From NCBI GenBank assembly GCA_001920415.1, contig MNJR01000017.1, forward strand, positions 1-64,000: 64,000 nucleotides of DNA. Reading direction: 5' to 3'. Below, in pieces: positions 27,090-33,698 of the stretch (positions within the stretch are counted from its first letter, which is position 1; every line of letters starts with the position of its first letter). Origin of the DNA: Acidobacteria bacterium 13_1_20CM_3_53_8 (GTDB taxonomy: Bacteria; Acidobacteriota; Blastocatellia; Pyrinomonadales; Pyrinomonadaceae). Made by a program: the position numbers and the translations under genes. The notes beneath the pieces are model-generated. The model did not search any database and was not told where the DNA came from. It was given only the letters and a program-made list of their open reading frames with translations.

Positions 27090-27110
27090 AGAGCAGGTTA
27101 CTCCTGCTCT
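27090..27110 (+). terminator. Intrinsic terminator
   Basis: Eight-base perfect arms agagcagg/cctgctct with a five-base loop, directly followed by ttttgttt. It ends the small gene at 26760-26975. Confidence 0.8.
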
Positions 27111-27208
27111 TTTTGTTTGCTTGACTAATTCCCCCCGCTTGCTACGCTTATATCACTTATCACTGGGAGCATAATTTCTTGCTCCTCTAATCAATAACTC
27201 TCATAACT

Positions 27209-27649
27209 ATGTCTACCGAACAAAGAGGAATCCCTAGCTCTTCCGAGCATGAAAGTAAGCAGCGAGAACAAGAGGCGACTCGTGAACTCAATAGTAAATA
27301 TCCTCTTTATCCAGGCGATATTGCCGAGCGCAGCTACGCTCCCTATCCTCCGAATCCTAATAGTAAATTTCCCGAAAATGAAAAACGAGCCGAGAGTATC
27401 CGACCCATTTTAAGGCAACTAGATCGGCTTATACCGTCCATTGCCGAATACCTTGACAGTTCTCATCGTGAGACTGTTCTTAACCTAGCGCTTGCTATGA
27501 GGGAACTATTAGGACAGGAGCATCACAATCTGGAAAACGCTGATAGACTTCCAAAAGATTTTGTCGGCTACGAGCTTCGCGGAGCACTCTCTACCGCGCA
27601 TGATTCCCTTAACCATACTATTTCTGAGCTTGATATTGACAAGCCTTAA
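27209..27649 (+). CDS. Hypothetical helical protein
   Basis: 146 residues. The N-terminus is charged and low in structure (SSSEHESKQREQEATRELNS), then Pro/Tyr-rich (APYPPNPNSKFP). The C-terminal ~80 residues are helical (SIRPILRQLDRLIPSIAEYL, LNLALAMRELLGQEHHNL). No Shine-Dalgarno lies before the ATG. A hairpin at 27781-27807 could terminate it. No family is recognised. Confidence 0.5.
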   Translation: MSTEQRGIPSSSEHESKQREQEATRELNSKYPLYPGDIAERSYAPYPPNPNSKFPENEKRAESIRPILRQLDRLIPSIAEYLDSSHRETVLNLALAMRELLGQEHHNLENADRLPKDFVGYELRGALSTAHDSLNHTISELDIDKP

Positions 27650-27998
27650 CTAAGCTCAGCTTGAGTCTGTATCAGCAAAGCATACTTGAGGATGGGCTAC
27701 AAACTCTCTTATATCGACGGTACTATACTCTCATACGCGCAGAGCTTTAGGTAAAGATATTAATTGCCTATTAGCACTAGGAAAGACCGCTATATAGTGG
27801 GTCTTTCTTAACTAAGAACCTAAGAATCCCAATGAAGTGTCAATGCTGGTAAATTCTCCAGCTAACGATATTTCTGAGTAATCTAAACCTGTAATTTTAT
27901 AACGTTACAGCCCATTGACGAATTTTGAGGTTAAGCTATTCTTTATATAAGTCCGCCAATTTATTGGCTAAATATTTCTACAATTAACTATCAATAAT
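27650..27998. other. Noncoding interval with one terminator-like hairpin
   Basis: Arms gaaagacc at 27781-27788 and ggtctttc at 27800-27807 are perfect, followed by ttaactaag. The rest is AT-rich and holds no supported gene. The gene at 27999 starts without a ribosome-binding site. Confidence 0.5.
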
Positions 27999-28265
27999 AT
28001 GGGAGAAAAATCGCCCCAAGAACAAAATCAAGGAGAACCGTTCGAGTTCAAACCGATAGACAATATAGAAAGAGATTTGGGAGTTATGCTAGCCAAGTCA
28101 ATAAAGGCCGGAGACATTCCTATCGAGGAGCTTGGTAAGGATGAGGATGGGAATTATATATTCTATGGAAGTGCTTGGCTTGAGCAACGCCCAGAGATTA
28201 AGAAGAAAATAGATGAGATAATTAACGCAGTGCTTAGGGAAGCCGAAGCCAAGAATGATATGTAG
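27999..28265 (+). CDS. Small acidic hypothetical protein
   Basis: 88 residues, strongly acidic and soluble, with a low-complexity start (GEKSPQEQNQGEPFEFKP) and a helical end (IKKKIDEIINAVLREAEAK). No ribosome-binding site precedes the ATG. It ends at the bidirectional terminator shared with the recombinase gene. Small acidic proteins beside recombinases can be directionality factors or DNA mimics. I have no sequence evidence for either. Confidence 0.5.
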   Translation: MGEKSPQEQNQGEPFEFKPIDNIERDLGVMLAKSIKAGDIPIEELGKDEDGNYIFYGSAWLEQRPEIKKKIDEIINAVLREAEAKNDM

Positions 28266-28270
28266 TAAAT

Positions 28271-28297
28271 AAAAACAACCCATGCTGGGTTGTTTTT
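28271..28297. terminator. Bidirectional intrinsic terminator
   Basis: Arms aaaaacaaccca (28271-28282) and tgggttgttttt (28286-28297) are a perfect 12-base pair with a three-base loop, giving a T-run on both strands. It separates the convergent genes ending at 28265 and 28296. Confidence 0.9.
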
Positions 28298-30293
28298 ATT
28301 TAGCCCTCGGCCCTATCTTGATTCTTGAGAGATTGAGCCTCTTTAGCGCCCTTCCTATATGAGATATGTTTACTTTAACGCCAATTTCTTGTTCTACTCG
28401 GTCGGATAATTCCTTTAGAGTAGAGTCAACGAGTTCTTCTTTGAGTCGCCGGATGAGGGCCAGCCCTTGTTCACTCAGGATAGAAAATGGTGGCTCTGGT
28501 AAAGATTTAGTAAGTTCAAAGCTCGCATAGTCAAGGTAGTCTTCTCCCCTAGACACGAGTTGTTTTGATGGGTATATAAGTACCGAATTGTGACCATCAT
28601 GATACATTGTTGTGGTCGCAATCCCACCTGACCCGTCCGAATTGTGACCATCATGATAGTTTGTTGTGGTCGCAAATCCGCCAGATGATTCTAATATTTG
28701 CTCCCCTGTATTAAGAAATAAGGAGTTCGAGCTATCTATTCCATCCTTAGATAAGGGAATGATTCCCTTGATTCTAACCTGCTGTCCTTCATATATGATC
28801 TTATTGACTATTAACCGTAGGAAACGTTGACGCTCTTCAAAAGTAAAATGCTTTAGACGCTGTGCTGCTCTCTTACAGTAATCAAGAATAGTGGCCTTCA
28901 CATTTGAAGATTTTAGTGATTGTGTATTTTCGTTAAGATGCGCTTTCCTATTTTCCAAAGCACTTTTTCTTGCATTAATTTTCTGCAACTCCTGTCCTAG
29001 TTGGGCAGGAGAAAGGATACTTAACCTATAGGCTTCTAAGATACGCGACTCCTCTTTCTTAAGCTTGTTGAGAAGTTTTTCTACTTCGATATACTCGCTC
29101 TGCCACTGATGCCCGTTTTCTTCTTCTCGTTCCTTATGCTTAGCAACCTGTTCAACAATAATAGTGGGATTCAATACTGCCTTTTCTACAGCAGACCAGA
29201 CTGCCTCATCTAGAGTATGCTCAATGATTGATGGAAACATTTTGCAACGCTTGCTGCACCGATAACAGAACTTACCTTTGCCTGGGTCACCAACGTAAGC
29301 AGCACTACATCCTCCGCAGCTAATGAGACCTCGCAAGAGATAGAGATGTCGGGTGTTACGCAAAGAAAATACTATGTTGCTATCAATTTGGCGTTGCACC
29401 TTCAACCATTGCTCTCGCTCAATGATTCTTAATTCAAGTGGTAAGACAACAGGAATCCACTCTTCACGGGCGCGCAAACGAGTGCTGCTTTTGAGCGAAT
29501 GTTTGTACTTTTTTATAAGTACGGGCTTTGTAGGTTCACAACTGTATAGTTTGTTGTAGTACCATACGCCTGCATAAATTTCGCTTCGTAAAATCCTCGT
29601 AACTGAAGATTTCGCCCATGGGTTACCTTTCCGTGCAAGCGCCTTTGCCTCGTTCAACCGTTTCATTACTTTATGGATTGAAAGCCCTTCCTCACTCACC
29701 CACGAATACATCTGCCGCACTACAGCAGCTTCCGCCGGGACAATTTCTAAATAACCGTCCTTACGTGCAACCCGATCTTTTAATACATAATGGTAGCCAT
29801 AAGCTGGTCGGGTTCCAATGAACTGCTGTCGCACTTCTACTTTGTGTCGCCTGCCTCGGCGCATGCGATCAGAGATCATCTCCCGTTCAAATTCTGCGAA
29901 GCTCCCCAAGATATTAACCATCAGGTTATAGGTAGGACTTTTTTCTGCGGGTAATTTTCGGAAGATGACTTGAATTCCGTTGCGCTCAAGGTCGCGTTTG
30001 ATTATTCCGAGGTGTGTAACATCACGAGCTAGCCGATCCACGTCGTTGAGAAGCACAATGTCGAATTTTCGCTTTGAGGCATCATCTCTAAGGCGATCTA
30101 GCTCTGGCCTAGCAAGAAGGCTTCCACTCCATCCTTCATCCTTATAAGTAGTAACAAGCGTCCACTGCTTCTCTCTCGCATACCGTTCGAGTTCTGCTAT
30201 TTGAGAATCAATGGTCTGTCCTTCGCGCTGTTCTTCCGACGAAACGCGGGCATAGATAGCTACCCGCAAACCATCGGATACATTATCCGGCAT
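28296..30293 (-). CDS. Large serine recombinase (second in island)
   Basis: 665 residues. The resolvase domain starts RVAIYARVSSEEQREGQTID with the nucleophile Ser in YARVSS (~18-19), followed by LLNDVDRLARDV and EFEREMISDRM. The recombinase domain runs to ~300, then a zinc ribbon (CGGCSAAYVG, CYRCSKRCKMF at ~330-350) and a long coiled coil (~375-450). The C-terminus holds an 18-residue tandem repeat, ATTTxYHDGHNS, encoded by a 54 bp DNA duplication. It is the last gene of a six-gene minus-strand operon and is 159 residues longer than the recombinase at 37207. It presumably integrates or excises its own element. No ribosome site is seen. Confidence 0.93.
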   Translation of the reverse strand: MPDNVSDGLRVAIYARVSSEEQREGQTIDSQIAELERYAREKQWTLVTTYKDEGWSGSLLARPELDRLRDDASKRKFDIVLLNDVDRLARDVTHLGIIKRDLERNGIQVIFRKLPAEKSPTYNLMVNILGSFAEFEREMISDRMRRGRRHKVEVRQQFIGTRPAYGYHYVLKDRVARKDGYLEIVPAEAAVVRQMYSWVSEEGLSIHKVMKRLNEAKALARKGNPWAKSSVTRILRSEIYAGVWYYNKLYSCEPTKPVLIKKYKHSLKSSTRLRAREEWIPVVLPLELRIIEREQWLKVQRQIDSNIVFSLRNTRHLYLLRGLISCGGCSAAYVGDPGKGKFCYRCSKRCKMFPSIIEHTLDEAVWSAVEKAVLNPTIIVEQVAKHKEREEENGHQWQSEYIEVEKLLNKLKKEESRILEAYRLSILSPAQLGQELQKINARKSALENRKAHLNENTQSLKSSNVKATILDYCKRAAQRLKHFTFEERQRFLRLIVNKIIYEGQQVRIKGIIPLSKDGIDSSNSLFLNTGEQILESSGGFATTTNYHDGHNSDGSGGIATTTMYHDGHNSVLIYPSKQLVSRGEDYLDYASFELTKSLPEPPFSILSEQGLALIRRLKEELVDSTLKELSDRVEQEIGVKVNISHIGRALKRLNLSRIKIGPRAK
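28583..28686. repeat. Two tandem 54 bp repeats inside the recombinase gene
   Basis: Copies start at 28583 and 28637. Each contains a 34 bp imperfect palindrome with arms ttgtgacca/tggtcgcaa (28588-28621 and 28642-28675). They stay in frame and encode the repeated ATTTxYHDGHNS peptide. Confidence 0.85.
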
Positions 30294-30370
30294 ATATAAG
30301 CTTTTTTTGTTAATTGAAAGGGGGGTCGAGGGTGAGCTTCTCAGTGGGATTTTAGGCAGGGAAATAAGCT

Positions 30371-30541
30371 CTATATTTGATCATTGCCCGTTGCTGGCTC
30401 ACTGTCAAGAGCCTTATCGTCAGCATCAGATGAAGACGGAGGCTCACGTAAAAGCATATCGAATGCGGATGCAAGACGTTCTAGGGCATCGGGTACAGGG
30501 TCGTGCTCCCAAATGGTTGTGGGTCTTATCCAGTTCTTCAT
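30371..30541 (-). CDS. Small conserved-looking protein between RuvC-like nuclease and recombinase
   Basis: 56 residues, reading MKNWIRPTTIWEHDPVPDAL then ERLASAFDMLLREPPSSSDA and ending ATGNDQI. The composition (WIRPTTIWEHDPVPDALERL) is protein-like, unlike a random frame, and the gene fits between the RuvC-like gene (41 bp upstream) and the recombinase (77 bp downstream). There is no strong ribosome site. It may be a recombination directionality factor or a coupling peptide; that is inference from size and position. The overlapping plus-strand frame at 30307-30567 lacks such features. Confidence 0.55.
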   Translation of the reverse strand: MKNWIRPTTIWEHDPVPDALERLASAFDMLLREPPSSSDADDKALDSEPATGNDQI

Positions 30542-30581
30542 TTGTAAGCAATAATCTCATTAATTAATAGCTCTACTCTGC

Positions 30582-31085
30582 CTATTCGGATGAATCTATA
30601 GACCCATAACAACAAGTAAGCCCGACCGCAATAGCGTCAAACAGTTTGCCGTAATACAACACTTCCCATTTGCTTTGGCCTTTAAGGTAGCGCGTTAGCT
30701 CAACGTACTGCGATGCAATCCTTTCGGCCAGTTGTCGCTTCGTTGCCTTGTCTGTACCGCAAATAAATTGACGGACAATTTTAGGAGCAAACTCGTAAAC
30801 GGTCACTCCCTCTTGCTGTGAAGTCTTTTTGATTTCACGGATTACTTGGGCCAGAGACACAGCGCTTTGCTGGATGATTAGTGGCTGCTTGATGGCTAAA
30901 ATATCTGGCTGATGTTCTCTAATCAGTTCCCTGATAGTATGGACAACACCACCGCAGCCCTCCTGAAACGTCCTTCTAGTTCTAATTATTTTAACTGCGT
31001 AGTAGGTAAGCTCTCCGGCGACTAACACTGCTACTCCAATATTTCGTGTACCGGGATCAATGGACAGTATTGTGGTTTCTTTCAT
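30582..31085 (-). CDS. RuvC-like Holliday-junction resolvase
   Basis: 167 residues from the ATG at 31085; the frame is open to 31184 but that would overlap the upstream gene more. The start ILSIDPGTRNIGVAVL is the first acidic-residue strand of the RuvC/RNase H fold. DILAIKQPLI gives the second strand, without the usual Glu, and KLFDAIAVGLTCC near the end gives the final Asp. The Lys-rich segment KATKRQLAERIASQYVEL is also typical. Family role: cutting four-way junctions during recombination or replication. In this operon it probably processes the mobile element's DNA. The Glu-to-Lys/Gln change in AIKQPL is a departure that could affect catalysis. Confidence 0.75.
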   Translation of the reverse strand: MKETTILSIDPGTRNIGVAVLVAGELTYYAVKIIRTRRTFQEGCGGVVHTIRELIREHQPDILAIKQPLIIQQSAVSLAQVIREIKKTSQQEGVTVYEFAPKIVRQFICGTDKATKRQLAERIASQYVELTRYLKGQSKWEVLYYGKLFDAIAVGLTCCYGSIDSSE

Positions 31086-31314
31086 GTGCGTACTTTTTAA
31101 GTAAGTAAAAGAAAAGCGCTTGACGTGACTTCCTAATTTGTTCGGTAGGCATGGCTTTAGCCTCCGCATAAGCTCGATAAACAATAAAGTGTGGGTATTT
31201 CTTGCAGCACTGGAGATAGCGAGTGACGTGTTCTAAATCCTTGAACTCCTGAGCGATTGTCTGTGCCAAGAGTTCCCGCTTAGAGGATTTGGCGATTTGA
31301 TTATTAGTTTGCAC
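31057..31314 (-). CDS. Small helical protein of the inner element operon
   Basis: 85 residues from a GTG at 31314. All helical and charged: SSKRELLAQTIAQEFKDLEH, then IVYRAYAEAKAMPTEQIRKS and ALFFYLLKKYAHE. It overlaps the start of the RuvC-like gene by 29 bp, which suggests coupled translation. I do not recognise the family. The pattern resembles helical accessory proteins located next to replication or recombination genes in integrative elements. Confidence 0.6.
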   Translation of the reverse strand: MQTNNQIAKSSKRELLAQTIAQEFKDLEHVTRYLQCCKKYPHFIVYRAYAEAKAMPTEQIRKSRQALFFYLLKKYAHERNHNTVH

Positions 31315-31460
31315 AATGTTTTTAACTTTCTCTTTAATCTCTTTTTTTACTAACTCCGAAAAGCGCCATTCATGGTTTAGATGAGCGGATTACTAGCTTA
31401 ATAGCACTACTCCTAATGACCGCATCTTGCCCCTCTGAGTGGTGAGTCTATGACACGCTA

Positions 31461-31799
31461 CTATCTCTTTTGTGACACTCTAGGAAGCGTAGCTATGCTT
31501 CTCCACTTTTGTATGTGGATAATTAGGGAGCGGCCTGTGTAGTCCACCTCAACGTATTTATATTGGCGCAGTATGAGTAGCCATCTGCGAATCGTCCTGG
31601 CAGCTATCCCCATATCGCCAGCAATGGTTTGGTACTTTCTGATAAGCGTTCCCGATTTTCTATCAGCATGGATGATGAGATACAGAAAGAGCCAGATGGC
31701 GCTTTTCACCCTTCGGTAATGGTGCGCTTCCCTGTCAACCACCAAACCACGCCACACTGGCCCCCACCACGTTTGTGCCTTAAATTGTCTGTGAGTCAT
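31461..31799 (-). CDS. Winged-helix, replication-initiator-like protein
   Basis: 112 residues. The core KSAIWLFLYLIIHADRKSG, YQTIAGDMGIAARTIRRWLL and YKYVEVDYTGRSLIIHI is a winged-helix DNA-binding fold of the kind found in small Rep-like and primosomal proteins. The ATG overlaps the stop of the XRE gene as ATGA, so the two are translationally coupled. Either a replication starter for the excised circle or a regulator would fit. The sequence alone does not decide. Confidence 0.65.
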   Translation of the reverse strand: MTHRQFKAQTWWGPVWRGLVVDREAHHYRRVKSAIWLFLYLIIHADRKSGTLIRKYQTIAGDMGIAARTIRRWLLILRQYKYVEVDYTGRSLIIHIQKWRSIATLPRVSQKR

Positions 31800-32230
31800 A
31801 GTTTTTTAGTAAAAAACTCAGTTAATTTGTTAGATAGCTGGATAATATGTTTACGTACTCGGTCAAGGTCAGTCGGCGTTGGAGAAAGCTTGCGCAGCAG
31901 TTCCGCATACGGGCAGTATGCTTCAAAGCCGCTTTGTTCGGCTTGGTCAAAGATACGCTTTAGGCTCGGACTCGAAGCGATTTTCTGCCGTATATCATCT
32001 TCAAGCTGCTTATAGAGGTCTGGTAATAGCACTCGGATCGGTATGCCAAAGATGATCTCCAGACACAACGCGGTTTCAAGGTTCGGAATTCTTAAACCCT
32101 TCTCGTACCGAGAGACTTGATCTACCGTCTGGTGATTGAGCAATGCGGCAATTTGTTTTTGTTGAAGCCCACTACGCTTTCGCGCGAACCAGAGTCGGTT
32201 ATGGGTTTTGGTTTTCCCTCCACCTGTCAT
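31796..32230 (-). CDS. XRE-family regulator leading the inner element operon
   Basis: 144 residues. The HTH at ~12-66 reads WFARKRSGLQQKQIAALLNH then QVSRYEKGLRIPNLETALCL and FGIPIRVLLPDL. The C-terminal ~70 residues are helical (LEDDIRQKIASSPSLKRIF, DLDRVRKHIIQLSNKL) and may dimerise. The first gene of the minus-strand operon that ends in the 665-residue recombinase, and probably its repressor. No Shine-Dalgarno precedes the ATG. The 260 bp upstream hold the promoter region and nothing else recognisable. Confidence 0.8.
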   Translation of the reverse strand: MTGGGKTKTHNRLWFARKRSGLQQKQIAALLNHQTVDQVSRYEKGLRIPNLETALCLEIIFGIPIRVLLPDLYKQLEDDIRQKIASSPSLKRIFDQAEQSGFEAYCPYAELLRKLSPTPTDLDRVRKHIIQLSNKLTEFFTKKL

Positions 32231-32490
32231 TTTGTTTCGAGTGATTAATGATTGTATTTCTACAGTAGCAAGACAATCGAAAGGATTAAAGTAGGAATAA
32301 TTAGCCGAAAAAGGCTACCGTAGTGAGGTTTTGTAAAGAAAGGATAAAAATATGTTGTGGATAAATAATGCTGTTCCCCGTTTTGTTAGGCAGACTGTCT
32401 TTAAGATCATTTTTACAAAAGCAGCCAATGAGTGCTGTACAGAATTTCAAACCCTTCATAACTAACGAACCCTAAGATGCGTATTTCCTT

Positions 32491-33162
32491 TTATTCTGCA
32501 AGTAAGCTGGGGTCTATTCTTCTGATTACCTCTTCTAAATGATGAGCATACCGGGACGAATCTTTATCAAGCCCCGGTATCGGGTGGGTTTTGCGGTAAT
32601 TAATGTAAGGTTTGTAGGACAGGTAACAACGACGAAATGTATGCTTTAAAAAATTACGGATAAGTTTCTCAGGCACATGTTCAGTGTTTATAAGGTAGGC
32701 AATATCATTAAGGCTGTTCAATACTAAATCCACTTCGTGTAAGTTGAATTTTTCTTTGCTTGCGCTTCGTACTTTATTATCAATAATCGGCCATCCTTCT
32801 TCGAGCGGCACATCAGGTAGGTCATTAAATATTATGGGATGATTGTGATAAACAAACCAACGCACTTTACGTAAACCGGGATCTTCAATATACCTAAAGA
32901 CAGTCAAAATAGACTCAAGTTCGTTTGCTTTCGTCATTGTTCTAAGTTGATTACCATAGATGTATACAGTGAGAGCAATACCAAAAACGCCAGCGGCGGT
33001 AGCTAGACTCCCAAAAATTATGCTGTACTTCTCTAATGAGTCTAAATCAGCTTTTAGTTGAAACGCGTAAATGATGGCGGCGGCGGCGCTAATTAGCGCC
33101 GCGACACCAACTGCTACGTGCAGGAATATTTTGCTACCTTTCAGTAACTGGCTTGCATCCAT
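32491..33162 (-). CDS. Two-TM membrane protein with DUF4760-like cytosolic part
   Basis: 223 residues; ggag lies before the ATG. Hydrophobic segments at ~13-33 (FLHVAVGVAALISAAAAII) and ~47-68 (IIFGSLATAAGVFGIALTVY) form a hairpin. The cytosolic part starts NQLRTMTKANELESILTVFR and continues VDLVLNSLNDIAYLINTEHV, then ends with a helical RRIDPSLL. This topology and the FRYIEDPGLRKVRWFVY region resemble DUF4760-type proteins, whose function is unknown. It follows the small membrane gene at 33245 on the same strand, beyond a terminator. Confidence 0.6.
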   Translation of the reverse strand: MDASQLLKGSKIFLHVAVGVAALISAAAAIIYAFQLKADLDSLEKYSIIFGSLATAAGVFGIALTVYIYGNQLRTMTKANELESILTVFRYIEDPGLRKVRWFVYHNHPIIFNDLPDVPLEEGWPIIDNKVRSASKEKFNLHEVDLVLNSLNDIAYLINTEHVPEKLIRNFLKHTFRRCYLSYKPYINYRKTHPIPGLDKDSSRYAHHLEEVIRRIDPSLLAE

Positions 33163-33182
33163 AACAACGCTCCAAAAGAAAA

Positions 33183-33218
33183 TCGCTGACGAGTCTAGTT
33201 CAATAGACTCGTCAGCGA
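33183..33218 (-). terminator. Intrinsic terminator
   Basis: Perfect 15-base arms (33183-33197 and 33204-33218) with a six-base loop. On the minus strand the hairpin is followed by ttttctttt. It ends the small membrane gene at 33245-33439 and lies just before the start of the 33162 gene. Confidence 0.85.
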
Positions 33219-33244
33219 CAAGGCGTGATTATTCCTGCAATTCG

Positions 33245-33439
33245 CTAGTTAGCTATAAGGTTGAGCATTGCCAGAACCCACAATGCAAATCCAACCAACC
33301 CACAGGCGAGCGAAAGGGCAATAACGACGGGAGATTGAAGGAACACTACTCCTATTGCTGTCCCAAAGATGCTAATGCCCATCAGTCCTGCTCCGAGAAC
33401 AGCGAACAATTTCTCTATTCCTTTTGATAACGGAAACAT
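33245..33439 (-). CDS. Small two-TM membrane protein
   Basis: 64 residues, nearly all hydrophobic: segments ~11-33 and ~37-60 (VLGAGLMGISIFGTAIGVVF, VVIALSLACGLVGFALWVLA). An ideal aaggaggt site lies seven bases before the ATG, and a strong terminator follows, so it is very likely expressed. No family assignment. Short hydrophobic proteins of this kind may be holin-like, toxin-like or structural partners of the adjacent membrane protein. Confidence 0.65.
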   Translation of the reverse strand: MFPLSKGIEKLFAVLGAGLMGISIFGTAIGVVFLQSPVVIALSLACGLVGFALWVLAMLNLIAN

Positions 33440-33698
33440 AAACTACCTCCTTCTGCTACTCGTGAACAACAAGAAAGTCTCCGCATAGAGCACGGTACTT
33501 TGCTTTGACCTTCCCGCTATACGCGAATATGTGAATGGAGGCTTATTGAGGTAGGGCCATTATAGTTACCGATGACCACGTAGCGTAGCAAACCTACGCA
33601 TTCTGTCAAGATTGGTTATAAATCTTTGCATGAAGAAATGAGAGGCATATACTTGCTGCCCGTATGTATGCACCAGCCTTCAGGAGTACATATTCTTA

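Noticed and set aside
28583-28686. Possible CRISPR-like array
   Set aside because: Only two copies, directly adjacent and inside a coding frame, with no spacers or cas genes.
30307-30567. 86-codon plus-strand frame
   Set aside because: Its antisense strand holds the more protein-like 56-residue gene, and it lacks a ribosome site or motif.
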